Source: Agriotes lineatus
Lineage: Eukaryota > Arthropoda > Insecta > Coleoptera > Elateridae
Length of the DNA: 64,000 bases
Direction of reading: 5' to 3'
NCBI GenBank assembly: GCA_940337035.1
Contig: CALNHX010003640.1
Span: 81,081 to 145,080 of the forward strand
Shown here piece by piece: positions 11,726-21,887 of this stretch. Numbering within the stretch: the first letter of the stretch is position 1; every line of letters starts with the position of its first letter. The position numbers and the translations under genes were made by a program. The notes under the pieces were generated by a model. That model saw nothing but the letters and a program-made list of their open reading frames with translations, was not told the DNA's origin and searched no databases.

Positions 11726-12950
11726 CGCTGTGACTGTAAAAGGAGAAAAGCAAAGGCAACCGACTTCTCAGTCGGAGCTGGTCGTAATCAAAAAGGTACA
11801 TGACGATATGTGATACTAACCAATCCTGAAAGACAATAGAGGCAATGACAAGGCTAACAACTACGGTAAACCAGATGTAATTAATTCATAAATGATTAGC
11901 TTAAATAGCACAGATAAAATATCACAGAGTAGTTTAGTACTCACCAAAATATTTATATATTATTTAATTAATTAAAGGGTGAATGTAATATTTACATATA
12001 ATGTAATTAATTGATGTACGAATGTTTAATATAAATAAATATTGTAAAGAAAACAATTACAGAATGGCAATTTGCATTACCAGAGGTTGTCGGTAGCACG
12101 TATGACCACGACAAAATTATTACAGATTAAATTTTGGGTGTCGAGCTGAATTCGACCCTAAACGCGCTAATTCAAGAGCATTCACTTGTTTACAGTAATT
12201 AACAATTTCGCTCTCCCAGGCTCAAGATCTTGTTTCTGATTATAAGGCGCTTTCTAACCCCGGCTATAACATGTATTTGATTTATATCTCATCGGTTTCA
12301 ATGTTCCCCATAATAGTAAGTATTTAAGAAAATTCTTGTAAGTGCGGAATTAATCATAAGTTCTATTCAACCGAGTTCTTGTTCACTAATCTTACGTGAA
12401 ACGGAAATCAACTTAAGTTTTCATGCAAAGTTGCCTCATAAATCCAAATCACAATTAAAATTCACGTGAGCGGTTCGTGTGACACAATTTTGGTTGACAC
12501 GTTATAGGTTACAATGTAAACAAACGCCTAAATCTGAATTAACTAAAAAGTTCTGTGCTACTTAGGTAAGTTTTACACTACATTAATTTAATTACGAGGA
12601 CGATTTAAGGTTTACTGAATGTAAAACAAGCTAACGCAACCACAAAATAACATATTAAAAGGAGGTTCCAACCGTAGGTGATCTCAGTGGCCGACCATCT
12701 CAACGCAAGGGCAGAATGGATCCAGACAGACCTTAGGTGGTGAATTCCCCCAGGTAGCAAACACACGTCAGGCGACCATGCTCCCAGTTCGAACAGCGGA
12801 ACTACTGGTGAGCTTCTGACGATGAGACTCCAAGTGTAGAACCCTCATGTACACGAGTCCCATACGAACGAGCTGAGGTAACCCAAGGAAAGAACGACTT
12901 TCGCTCCGTGCCGTAAATAAAAAAATGCACCTGGGGTGTTTGCCCTTAAC
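11726..12950. other. Non-coding DNA with a GC-richer patch
   Basis: 11.73-12.64 kb is AT-rich and featureless. 12.66-12.95 kb is clearly more GC-rich and unlike its neighbours, suggesting inserted sequence, but I recognise no domain in any frame. Confidence 0.45.
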
Positions 12951-12954
12951 TTCG

Positions 12955-14095
12955 CCAGCGTGAAACGTGCCGCGTGCAGATCATGTCCCAAACCAATGTT
13001 TAGTCTTGGAAAAGATGTGTCCTTTGAGCCTGAATACTTGCACGACATCTCCGAATCATCGAATCTAACTACGAACAATGGCATAGTCATTACGAATTGG
13101 ATTGGCCGCATCAATTATCCTTTGGAGTAACTGTTCACGAGTATTTATTTCAACAATGTAGACTAGCTCTTTAGGTAGCCTCAAAGGTAAAAATCTAAAT
13201 GATTTAGATCAAGGGATCTCGGAGGCCAAACGACTAGTTCATCTGTACATTATTAGCCATTCGGTTAATCGTCTTCCACAGTGGACTGGGGCGCCATCAT
13301 ACTGGTATCACATTTGTTGCCGAATGTGAAGTGGAGTATCTTCCAGCATCTCATATAAAGTCTTCCATTCACCCTAGACCATGGATGGTAGTTATGGATG
13401 GTATTACTACCATCCCTCGTAAATTGAGCCTCGTCGGTCCACAATACGTAACAACCAGATGCAAAACTCCACACGTTGGCCATAATCTTGTGGTTGCAGC
13501 ACCGTTGAATGTGATAACTGATAAGAATGCAGTCTTCGCGATGAAATGTTCTCACAAAGCTCTGCGTTGCGATGCGTCTGGTACTAAGCGTATGATTGTC
13601 CAGAACTACATGGATTATATTTTTTTCATTGTCGACATTACATTTTCCAGTGTGATTATCAGCCCCAGTACTTATTATGTACACTTGTGCTCATAAAAAT
13701 GGAATACACTTACTGTTGGACTGGTTTGAAAAGTCGTATTATTCACATTATTAAATAAATTTTTTATACGATATTTTTATTTAACTATTTCCTTGTAATT
13801 TAATACAACAAACAATTTCACTTTATCGATGTTTCAAACCAACCGGTATTACAAAACTAAAATATTACAAAAATAAGTGCAACTGTAAGTGTATTCCATT
13901 TTTATGAGCACAAGTGTACAGCAGTTGTACCAGTCTCATGCAATCTTTGAAAAGTAGGACAAAAACTCGATGAGAGGGTTGCTGTCTATTTGGATATCTG
14001 CGACGGTATTCTCTGAACGCACGGCAAGCGTTACCATTACAGTAACCGTACTCGAAAACAATATCGGCATATGCTAATTATTAACTTTATTCTGT
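12955..14095 (-). pseudogene. Tc1/mariner-like transposase remnant, split by a MITE
   Basis: On the minus strand the reading begins near 14090 with CNGNACRAFREY and YPNRQQPSHRVF, an N-terminal helix-turn-helix block. It is interrupted by the MITE at 13682-13916 and resumes with LWTDEAQFTRDG and NYHPW (the first two catalytic-core strands). Further along are WPPRSLDLNHLDFYLWGYLK and, with frame shifts, INTREQLLQRIIDAA and the closing histidine-rich block. The order matches mariner-like DDE transposases of insects. The DEAQF aspartate is visible. The third acidic residue lies near LNHLDF, where one substitution (P to H) has occurred. Stops and frameshifts make it non-functional. I did not find its terminal repeats. 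Confidence 0.75.
13682..13916. mobile_element. Tc1-type MITE inside a transposase relic
   Basis: The terminal inverted repeats are about 35 bp: CACTTGTGCTCATAAAAATG at the left and the complement at the right, with TA on both sides (13680-13681 and 13917-13918). A second inner palindrome (CTGGTTTGAAA and TTTCAAACCA) lies inside. The 235-bp element carries no gene. It interrupts the transposase reading frame, whose N-terminal part continues to its right and catalytic part to its left, so the MITE came later. Confidence 0.85.
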
Positions 14096-15115
14096 TACAA
14101 CGAACATCTAATAGTCAAATATTAACTTGAAATTTTTTTTACTGGTAATTAGATGTATCGATTTGCTACTACACTTTTAAAACTTACTGTAACGAAATGA
14201 AATAGGACCTAGGTTCATACAACATTAGTCACTTAAAATTACATCCCAAACCAAAATCCAAAGTTTGTTACACACATTATGAATCACCCTGTATATGAAT
14301 ATTTTTTGTTGAATATGTACCTATTTACTTAAAAAGTCGTATTGAACAAGACGAAATAAGTTGCAGGTACTTAAATATATAAGAACCATCCGAAAAGCCT
14401 AGATCTCATTCACCGTTAGAACCTATTTATTTTTAAAGTCTGAGCTTCATTTTGTGACCCACAAGTTCAGCACGTCTTCATTTTTGATAACGGTAGCGGC
14501 AATTTGTAATTTTGTTCGGGAGAAAATAACAGCGAACAAGTTTAGTAGGTTATTTGTGTTAAGTACGCAGATTACAGTCACTGTTGGCGCTGGCACTATT
14601 AAAAAGATGCTTTTGTCGTTAGCAGAAACACCAAACAGTATTTAGAAGCTGATTATCTACAATCTACGACAAGGTAATTGGAAAAGGCGGTTGGGTGGAT
14701 CAAATGAAATTACTGATCTGTCAAATAAATACCAGGCGCGTGAAATGGTTCAAAATAAAAAATTGTATTCAGGCATCACGATTTAGTGGTCTTTACGAAA
14801 TAAGACCACTCAATCGTGGTGTCATGCAATGCGCCGCCCGTAAGGTGTCGCGATTCAACACTATTCCATTTTTCTGCCACGCAACGTGGTTCTAGATTGA
14901 TTGGTTTGTTTTCTGTGGACAGTTTCTGCTAGCAAATTTTGGCGATTTTCGTGGTCGCTGCTTGTAAAGAACAAATAGTGTGTGTAAAATTTGTTTTTTG
15001 GGCAAACAGCAGCAGAAAGGTTTGGCCGGACAGGCCGAAATGATGAAAATATTGTAGTTCCTAAAAGATCAAATAATCAGATTTCTGGTTTGCAGAGGAA
15101 TTCGTCAGCAAATGT
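14096..15115. other. Non-coding DNA
   Basis: Contains a possible transposon end at 14274-14290 (ATCACCCTGTATA), but no partner was found. The frames at 14454-14645 and 14695-14895 show no known domain. Confidence 0.45.
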
Positions 15116-15119
15116 TAAC

Positions 15120-15490
15120 TAAGTAGCAGCGATTGGATCATTCACCACAACAATGCTCCTGCCTATAGTTCCTCGAGTATTCAAAGGTTTTTTGGCAAAA
15201 ATAAAATGGCGGTTATCCCACATCACCAGACCTCTTACCATGGGAGTTTTCTGCACCCTCGTATAAAACGTGACATGAAAGAAAAACGTTTAGTTAATGT
15301 CGATGCGGTGAAATAAAGTAATTTGAAAGCCTTGAACAACCTTCACTCTGAAGAGTATCAAAATGTTTCCTACTGTGGAAAAAGGCGGCGAGACAAGTGT
15401 ATTGAATAAAGAGGAGAGTACTTCGATGGCGACTATACTTTTGAGTTATAAAAAACCTAATGCAGCATTTCTTAAAACTACTCCCGATAC
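15120..15490 (+). pseudogene. Mariner-like transposase C-terminal remnant
   Basis: The plus strand reads DWIIHHNNAPAYSS, then RFFGKNKMAVIPH, LHPRIKRDMKEKR and a degenerate EYFDGDYTF ending. This is the C-terminal half of a mariner-type transposase: the H.DNAPAH block with its catalytic Asp changed to Asn, the linker, and the final Y-F-D/E-G block. In-frame stops and the D-to-N change show it is dead. It ends about 40 bp left of the nested stack at 15527 and is outside it. No terminal repeats belonging to it were identified. Confidence 0.7.
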
Positions 15491-15552
15491 CTTTTGGATA
15501 GCCTTTCACAGAACAACCACAACATACAGGGTCCGGCATACGGCTGAGCAAA

Positions 15553-15765
15553 AATAACGATATATCTATATATCGTTTATCGATATACCCTTCTTTAAAT
15601 ATCGATGTATCGATATATCGATATTAAATTTAGTGTTTCCAGGTTTTGCACATATCGATATATAACGATAAATATGGATAGTTACTTATTGATATTTATC
15701 GATATGTATCGATAGTTATCGGTAGATCATTATCGATAGTTATCGATATTCATCGATATTTGATG
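15553..15765. repeat. TATCGATA simple-repeat block
   Basis: Imperfect tandem TATCGATA/ATCGATAGT repeats, self-complementary at the 8-bp level. The blocks at 16063-16212, 19781-19846 and 20469-20560 are parts of the same array, now separated by inserted elements. Confidence 0.85.
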
Positions 15766-16062
15766 CTGAGTAACATTTGCTTAGTAGGCACTCATAAATT
15801 CCTTAAGATTTGCTATGCAGCATTTTGAACTCGTCTTTCTTCCTGCTGGGTTTATGTTATTGAAGCATTTGCTTGTTTAATTTGTATCGTGTTTAGGGTT
15901 TGTGTTCGGGTTATTAGCGCAGCAGCCGGTTGTGGCATTTTTGCAGAGTAGACTTTTGGTGGGCATTAATTAAAAAATGTTCCCACATTATGCCGACTTT
16001 TTGGCGGTCACTGTATATCTAGTAACAAAATATACCATATACATATGTACATGCATTGATAA
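15766..16062. other. Unique centre of the TATCGATA element
   Basis: No repeat units and no recognisable coding. It is probably the internal body of the hAT-like carrier element. Confidence 0.45.
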
Positions 16063-16212
16063 TTATCGATATAGTAGCCATATTTATCGATATTTGTCCA
16101 GAAATATCGATAACTATCTATATTAATCGATAACTATCGATATTTAACGATATTAATCGAGAACTATCGATAAATCGATATTTATCGATATAAATCGATA
16201 ACTATCGATATG
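16063..16212. repeat. TATCGATA block left of the hAT insertion
   Basis: Continues the simple-repeat array. Its last 8 bases, TCGATATG, are the left target-site duplication of the hAT element. Confidence 0.85.
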
Positions 16213-16525
16213 CAGGGCCGAGCCAAGGGTATCTATCGCCCGGGTGCAAGATATAGTTTGCCGCCCCTATAGCGTATAGCTCCTTAGACGTAAATAGTGT
16301 TAATTTTAAAATTCTGCGTTGCCTTGATAACTGTAACTTGTTTTAAAAAATAAAAAAATATAAAGGTTATTATAAACTTTATTATTTGTATAAATTAAAA
16401 AATTAAATATTTAAAACAACTAACATAATGCTTTAATAGTTATAAAACAAAGTATTGCTTAAATTATTTATTATTAGTAACTTAGAAGTTATAAACATGA
16501 ACTAAAAACTACATAAATTCTAAAT

Positions 16526-19051
16526 TTAAATATCAAAAGCGACTTTTCTTGCTTTTTTAATTGCAAATTCTCGTATTAAATCCGTCATATCTAACGCCTG
16601 GCAGATCTCTTCCTCGATGCTTATTACAGCCAAATTTGTAAGTCTGTTCTGGCTCATAGTAGATCTCAAATAGTTTTTAATTATTTTTAATTTTGAAAAC
16701 GATCTCTCACCATGAGCCACAGTGACAGGCATCGTTAAAAAAATTCGTAGGGCTACAGATAAATTCGGGAAAGTGCTAATTAAATCATTAGCCACAAGGT
16801 ATTCTAAAGTTTCCTTGGCCGAAGTCGTATTGCTTTTATTATAAATGGACAATATTTCAATTTCATTGCACAAATCAATTGCATTAACATCCATTTGTTT
16901 TGTAGATGAATCGATTAATTTAATTTGTAAATCCATACAACATTTCATTAATTCTTCTTTATCTATAGATAAAGAGCCTAAATTATTTAAAAAGCCAAAA
17001 TAGGAGTTGCACTCGTTTAACTGTTCAAATCTGTCATTTAATTTTGATATTACTATATCAAGAATATAAAAATAAAAATTGACTTTGAAATTCAACTCTG
17101 GTGATTCGATTGATTCATCTCTATGTTCATAATCAAAAAAAACCTTTGCTTTTCTCGGTCTAACCAAGCCTACAGCTGGAAAAACACTTTCGCAGTCTAT
17201 ATCTTCAGCAATTTTTTTTGCCTCATTAAGCATAGCTGTAAAACTACCTTCAGATCGTATTTCAATGAAAAAAATTTGAATTTCTGTCAACATTTTTACA
17301 GTTTCTGGTAAAATAATATTAGATTTTTGCATGATTTTGCTTACAGTGTTTATTTTTGATAAAATATTGTACCAAATTACTAGAGAACACACAAATTTAT
17401 ATGATTTTATTTTATTAATTAGTGACTTTGCAAGGTTTTTTGTGTCATTGTCTCTTGATGTATCATTATAAAGGGAAAACAGAGCATCATAAATTTTTTC
17501 TAAATTAAATCTAAGGGTTTTAATGGCATCGATTCTACTCTCCCACCGTGTATCAGATAAAGGTTTTACAGTTATGGTAGGAAGTTCTTTCATGAGAATA
17601 TGCCAACGGTAGGTGGAGGCTGAAAAAAAACATATATTTCTTGAATAATAGCAAAGAAATTTGTTACTTCAAGCGAACTTTTCGCAGCATCATTGACAAC
17701 TAAATTAAGACTATGAGCTGCACAAGGGACAAAAAAGGCTCTAGGATTTATATCAAGGATTCTTTTTTGCAGCCCATTATGTTTGCCTTTCATGTTGGCA
17801 CCGTTGTCATATCTCTGCCCTCGCATATCCTTAATATCAATATTTAATTCTTTTAAATAATTCAATAAAAAGGCCGTTAGTCCTTCACCAGTTGTATCTG
17901 TAACTGGGCAGAACCCTAAAAAATGCTCTCTAATTTCTATACCCTTTGAAATATCATTAATGAAAACGAACCTGACAACTACAGTTATTTGTTCTTCGTG
18001 ACTCACATCAGGTGTACAATCTAATATAATTGAATAATATTTACACAATTTTAAAGTTTCGATTATATTTTGCTTGACTTTTTCACCTATTAGACAAATT
18101 AATTCATTTTGGATTTTATCACCTAAATAATGTGGCATATTATTGGTATCTCTTTGAATTCTGCCAATATGTTCCGCCATTATATTATCGAATTTTGCAA
18201 TTGATTCAATTAGCTTCAAAAAATTACCATTGCCTTTTTCGAAAAGTTTTTGATTACTTCCTCTAAAAGCTGCATTTTGTCCAGCTAAATACTGTATGAC
18301 ACAAATGATTCTTTCAATAATTGACGTCCATCGTTTTTTTCCAACTTAATTAAATTTTGGTTGACTGAGTCAACGATTCAATCGATTTTTTTAGCTCGAC
18401 CCATTTCTTAACATTCTCAAAATGCCCCTTACTTTTTTCGTGCCTGTCTAAATTTTGAGATAAGTGTCGCCAGTCAGTATAACCTTTATCATCGTTAAAA
18501 ACATTATCAGTAACTTTAAATAATTTGCAACAAAAACAAAATACAGAATTATTTGACTTAGAATAAACTAACCATGTTCTAGGAACTTTTTCATTATTGC
18601 TTAATTTTTTGTCATAATAAGTAGTTGAAAAAGATCTGTTTGAATCGTCTAATGGAAATGCAATATTTTTCAATTGTAATGGCCCCAATTCAAGAATAGA
18701 CATTTTAATGTTATCTGTTAAAACTTGCGGCCAAAGAGCAGGATCTTTCAATATTTCAATCCCAGCGTCCTCAGCAGCAACCTCGGTTGGTGGTGGTGAA
18801 TCCGGTGTGTCCTGTGCATCCGCCTCGGATTTATTATTTTCTTGCCCTATTTCTGGATTTTCCATATGCGTGTCCTTGTTCGAATCAAGCTGTTCCTCCA
18901 GTTGCAGGCTTGTTGATGGTTGTTCGGCTGCAGCCGCCGTGGAAACAAAATTTTTTTTTAAGGAGCCAGCCAGTCCTTTTTTAATTTCGTCTTTTTCGGA
19001 CTTTCTTTTTCGATACTGAAAGCCGGAAAGTCTCTTTCTGCCATCGGCCAT
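16526..19051 (-). pseudogene. hAT transposase (TTF/ZMYM-like type), two frameshifts
   Basis: The start is taken at ATG 19051 (MADGRKRL). Segment one (19051-18350) has a low-complexity acidic N-terminus, then a TTF-type zinc finger with WLVYSKSNNSVFCFCC and WRHLSQNLDRHEKSKGH. A frameshift near 18350 leads to segment two, open through 17610, with the catalytic-core pieces ILDCTPDVSHEEQ and QRYDNGANM (two Asp) and CAAHSLNLVV. A second frameshift near 17610 leads to segment three (17593-16526), ending in the hAT dimerisation region (AHGERSFSKLKIIKNYLRS). The total is about 830 residues, normal for this group. Vertebrate ZMYM-named relatives share the architecture. No other defects were seen. Confidence 0.88.
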
Positions 19052-19066
19052 CTGAATTAAGCACAA

Positions 19067-19700
19067 ATAAATTCTAAGGATAGCGAAACAGAAAAATAAG
19101 CAGAAAAGTTCAAATGTTTAAAATAATGAAAAATACTTACGTTTTAAAACTTTCAACTTTAAAAAGCACTATATTATTTAGCTCTTGCTTGAAACGTTTA
19201 GCCTTTTTATTTCTGCTTAGTTCAGTACAATCTTACTAGCATTCAATCGCAAACTAAACTAACCCCCAATTGCCCTTTTTAAGTTTGTTATCGTATATGC
19301 CGGCGGCATGCATGAGCATGAAGCATGTTGCAACAAAGCACAAATACACAATTTACTCATTATTTTTGTGTCTAAAGAGGGCCGCTTAGTCTAGCTGATT
19401 TCGCTGATCTATATAGTTTCGTGTTTCATGACGCTGCACCATAGCGACAGAGCGATAACTCGTGTGTCGGTATAATCACCGTGTACAATAGCAAACGGCA
19501 CCGACGCGACGTGTTTATAATAAAAATAAATTATAAGTAATAAATTATTATTGTATGCTTGCCGCCTTAAAAATGCAACCGTTTCTCTGTATCAAGTTAC
19601 CTTTATACGAAAAAAAGCCAGACACAAGACTATAACTTGATAAAAAATGTTGCATTTTCTAATGCCGCAAGGCACAAGCATACCTATCTTAAATTTCTTT
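19067..19700. promoter_or_regulatory. 5' non-coding region of the hAT element
   Basis: This is the AT-rich leader upstream of the transposase ATG on the minus strand, with GC-richer subterminal sequence toward the right end. It should hold the promoter, but I cannot point to a convincing core motif. Confidence 0.35.
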
Positions 19701-19780
19701 CATTTTTTATTTTGCCGCCCCAAATAGTTTGCCGCCCGGGTGCTGTGCACGCTTTGCACCCCAGGCACGGCTCGGCTCTG

Positions 19781-19846
19781 TCGATATGTACGATAAAATC
19801 GATACTTATCGATAAATATCGATAGTTATCGATTGCTATAGATATA
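19781..19846. repeat. TATCGATA block between two insertions
   Basis: Part of the carrier array, beginning with the right hAT duplication TCGATATG and ending in the TA used by the mariner-type element. Confidence 0.8.
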
Positions 19847-20468
19847 CAGGGTGTCCCGCGAGGAAAGGTACACAATTTCAGGACGTGTTCCTCAGGTAAA
19901 TTCGAGTCGAAAATGTCTATATGAATATGGTCCGCAAATGGTTCCTTATCGAGATATGACATTTTTTAAGTTTTGCTCCACAGCACTATGTTAGAAATGT
20001 GTATTTAAATACCACTTTTCCTGGACGTTGGATCGGACAGGGTGGCCCAGTTTCTTGGCCACTCCGCTCACACGATTTAAATCCTCTAGAGTACTACTTG
20101 TGGGGACACATGAAGACTTTGGTGTATGTGGAGAAATCACGTACTAGGGATGAACTGCTTCATTAAATTATTGAAGTTGCTGCTGACATTAGAAACAACC
20201 GCCGTGTTATCCGGAAAGCCGGCAATCACATTTATAAACGGGCGAGGCTATGCTTGCGGTGTGAAGGTGGTCATTTTGAACAATTATTGTAATAATTTTT
20301 TTTTGTTAATAAAAGAGATTTTCCTCTATTACCTACTACTAAAATTTTAAAAATGTCATATCTCGATAAGGAAGTATTTGCGGACCATGTTCATATAGAC
20401 ATTTTCGACTCCAATTTACCTGAGGAACACGTCCTGAAATTTTGTACCTTACCTCGCGGGACACCCTG
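19847..20468 (+). mobile_element. Mariner-type element with about 125-bp inverted ends
   Basis: The ends are CAGGGTGTCCCGCGAGG and the complement, within terminal inverted repeats of about 125 bp that align with few mismatches. TA flanks both sides (19845-19846 and 20469-20470). The 622-bp element is an internal-deletion derivative that keeps the last part of a transposase gene. It sits in the TATCGATA array next to the hAT element. Confidence 0.88.
20030..20290 (+). pseudogene. Mariner-like transposase C-terminal fragment
   Basis: The plus strand reads WPLRSHDLNPLEYYLWGHMK, then TRDELLH, one stop (TAA), IIEVAADIRNN, and a final CEGGHFEQLL. This is the last catalytic block (D-LNPLEYYLWG) and the C-terminal tail of an insect mariner-like transposase. 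It resembles the relic at 12955-14095 in motif order but is not the same copy. The N-terminal two thirds are absent, so the element relied on a transposase from elsewhere. Confidence 0.75.
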
Positions 20469-20560
20469 TATATCGATATTTCGATATTTCGATATATCGA
20501 TATGTACCTATCGATATTCCTGAGTTATCGATAATCGATATCAGAATTTCAATATCGTCC
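20469..20560. repeat. TATCGATA block at the right edge
   Basis: Last piece of the array, ending in the right terminus of the hAT-like carrier (AATATCGTCCAGCCCTA). Confidence 0.8.
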
Positions 20561-21887
20561 AGCCCTAGTCCGGCAACGATGCGGAGGTGGTAGATATTTC
20601 TAAAAGTATGAAAGTTACACAGCTGCTTTCTTAAAAGTTGAAGATATAAAGATGGTATACATTAGTAGATACATGATGGTTAAAAAATGTGTGGTCTTCA
20701 GCGAAGGAAGTAAAAAATGGGAAATGGGGGAGTAAATTAAATATGAACAACGGTTGAAAATAGGTGTATGAGATGCTATACCATAAGAAAGCTCATTAAA
20801 AGGTCTTTTAAAAAATACAAAGATATACAAAGTGTTCCATTTCGAAAAATCGAAATGATTAAATATGCAAATTGTCAGCACTTTGTATAATTTTAGCATT
20901 CAAACAAAAAGAAAAATATTTAAAGTTTTAACGTAATTAGGTGTGTTATTAGTGTGTATTCGTTTATAATTTTATTGTATTTGATACTAGAATTAATTTA
21001 TTCATTCATATCTCGTCTATACAGTTATACCACGAGAGCATAAAAAGTAATCGATTATTTTTGATGATCGAGTGATATTCGTTACGATTATATAATGAAT
21101 AGAAAATTAATTAAACAAGATAAAAATCGTATTATGTACTTTGTACTTTGTTGTAATATTACGTATTAAAATCCCAACAATGTTACTATAACAACGATGT
21201 TCAAAATCATGGCTCTAGATTGAATAATTTTAATTGTTGAACCCAGTGAAAAACGAAAACTGTTATATCATCTTGTTAAGCGTATAATGGCTGATCTATA
21301 CATCGCATAAATGGTTTTTTATGTTCAAACTCAAATATCTGAACACGATTTTATTTTGGGGTATAAAGTTGTATATAAAAAACGTATTAAAAGTGCTTTT
21401 GAAAATTACAAAAATATACAAGTTTTAGTTTTAAAAAACCAAAATTATTAAATTTGCACATTCGAGTATACCTTATAGCATTACTACCTAAACCCACTAT
21501 TTTACACCCGAGAACTAATTCACAAAAAGCTTATGTTTTTGGTAACGTTTTCTGTCATTCAGTTGTTTTCTGTTATAGCAGCCGCCTGAAATTCAGATTT
21601 TTTTAAATAAAATTTAATATCTTCAAAACAGTTAAATTTAAACCCATACAACTTTATATTAAAATGATTAGCATTTCAACAAAAAATTTGTAAGCTCCCA
21701 AATATAGAGGGTGCTATTTGAAAAAAAGTAAGTTTGGTTCGCCATATTTTTTGAACCACCTTGTATAATCAAAAATATGTTATTAATGCGCACTAGGTTC
21801 ATACTTACAACTTTTATATAAGCAAACTTTATGAAACTCTTACAATTGTAGAAATATTTTTCAACCACATACTAGCCGGACCCTGTA

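Larger units (their letters stand above)
16213..19780 (-). mobile_element. Autonomous-type hAT transposon
   Basis: The terminal inverted repeat is CAGGGCCGAGCC at the left and GGCTCGGCTCTG at the right, flanked by the perfect 8-bp duplication TCGATATG (16205-16212 and 19781-19788). Both subterminal regions contain GCCGCCC(C) and CGCCCGGGTGC motifs in opposite orientation, typical of transposase-binding clusters. The 3568-bp element encodes one long transposase on the minus strand with only two frame breaks. The perfect duplication and good coding state argue for a fairly recent insertion. Confidence 0.9.
15539..20567. mobile_element. hAT-like element carrying TATCGATA repeats
   Basis: It is flanked by a perfect 8-bp duplication GTCCGGCA (15531-15538 and 20568-20575), the size made by hAT transposases. 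The short ends are TACGGCTGAGC at the left and, read inward from the right, TAGGGCTGGACGATAT. The interior consists of TATCGATA-type repeats around a unique segment (about 15770-16060). Two later transposons (16213-19780 and 19847-20468) account for most of its present length. Without them it would be about 0.8 kb and non-coding. Confidence 0.75.
15527..21885. mobile_element. Outermost mariner-type non-autonomous element
   Basis: The left end is CAGGGTCCGGCA and the right end is GCCGGACCCTG, each flanked by TA (15525-15526 and 21886-21887). If the inserted block 15539-20567 and one copy of its 8-bp duplication are removed, the left end continues at 20576. The first 55 bp then match the right end imperfectly (shared ATATTTCTA and AGTT). 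The restored length is about 1.3 kb with no gene. Two internal segments near 20800 and 21395 are diverged direct repeats (AAATACAAAGATATACAA versus AATTACAAAAATATACAA). Confidence 0.75.

Noticed and set aside
13331..13696. 121-codon plus-strand frame
   Set aside because: Antisense of the transposase relic, whose motifs are clear on the minus strand.
18708..19019. 103-codon plus-strand frame
   Set aside because: Shadow of the hAT transposase N-terminus on the opposite strand; the Ser/Cys-rich peptide follows from the coding bias of the real gene.
15553..20560. CRISPR-like array
   Set aside because: The TATCGATA repeats have no unique spacers, and the source is a eukaryotic genome.
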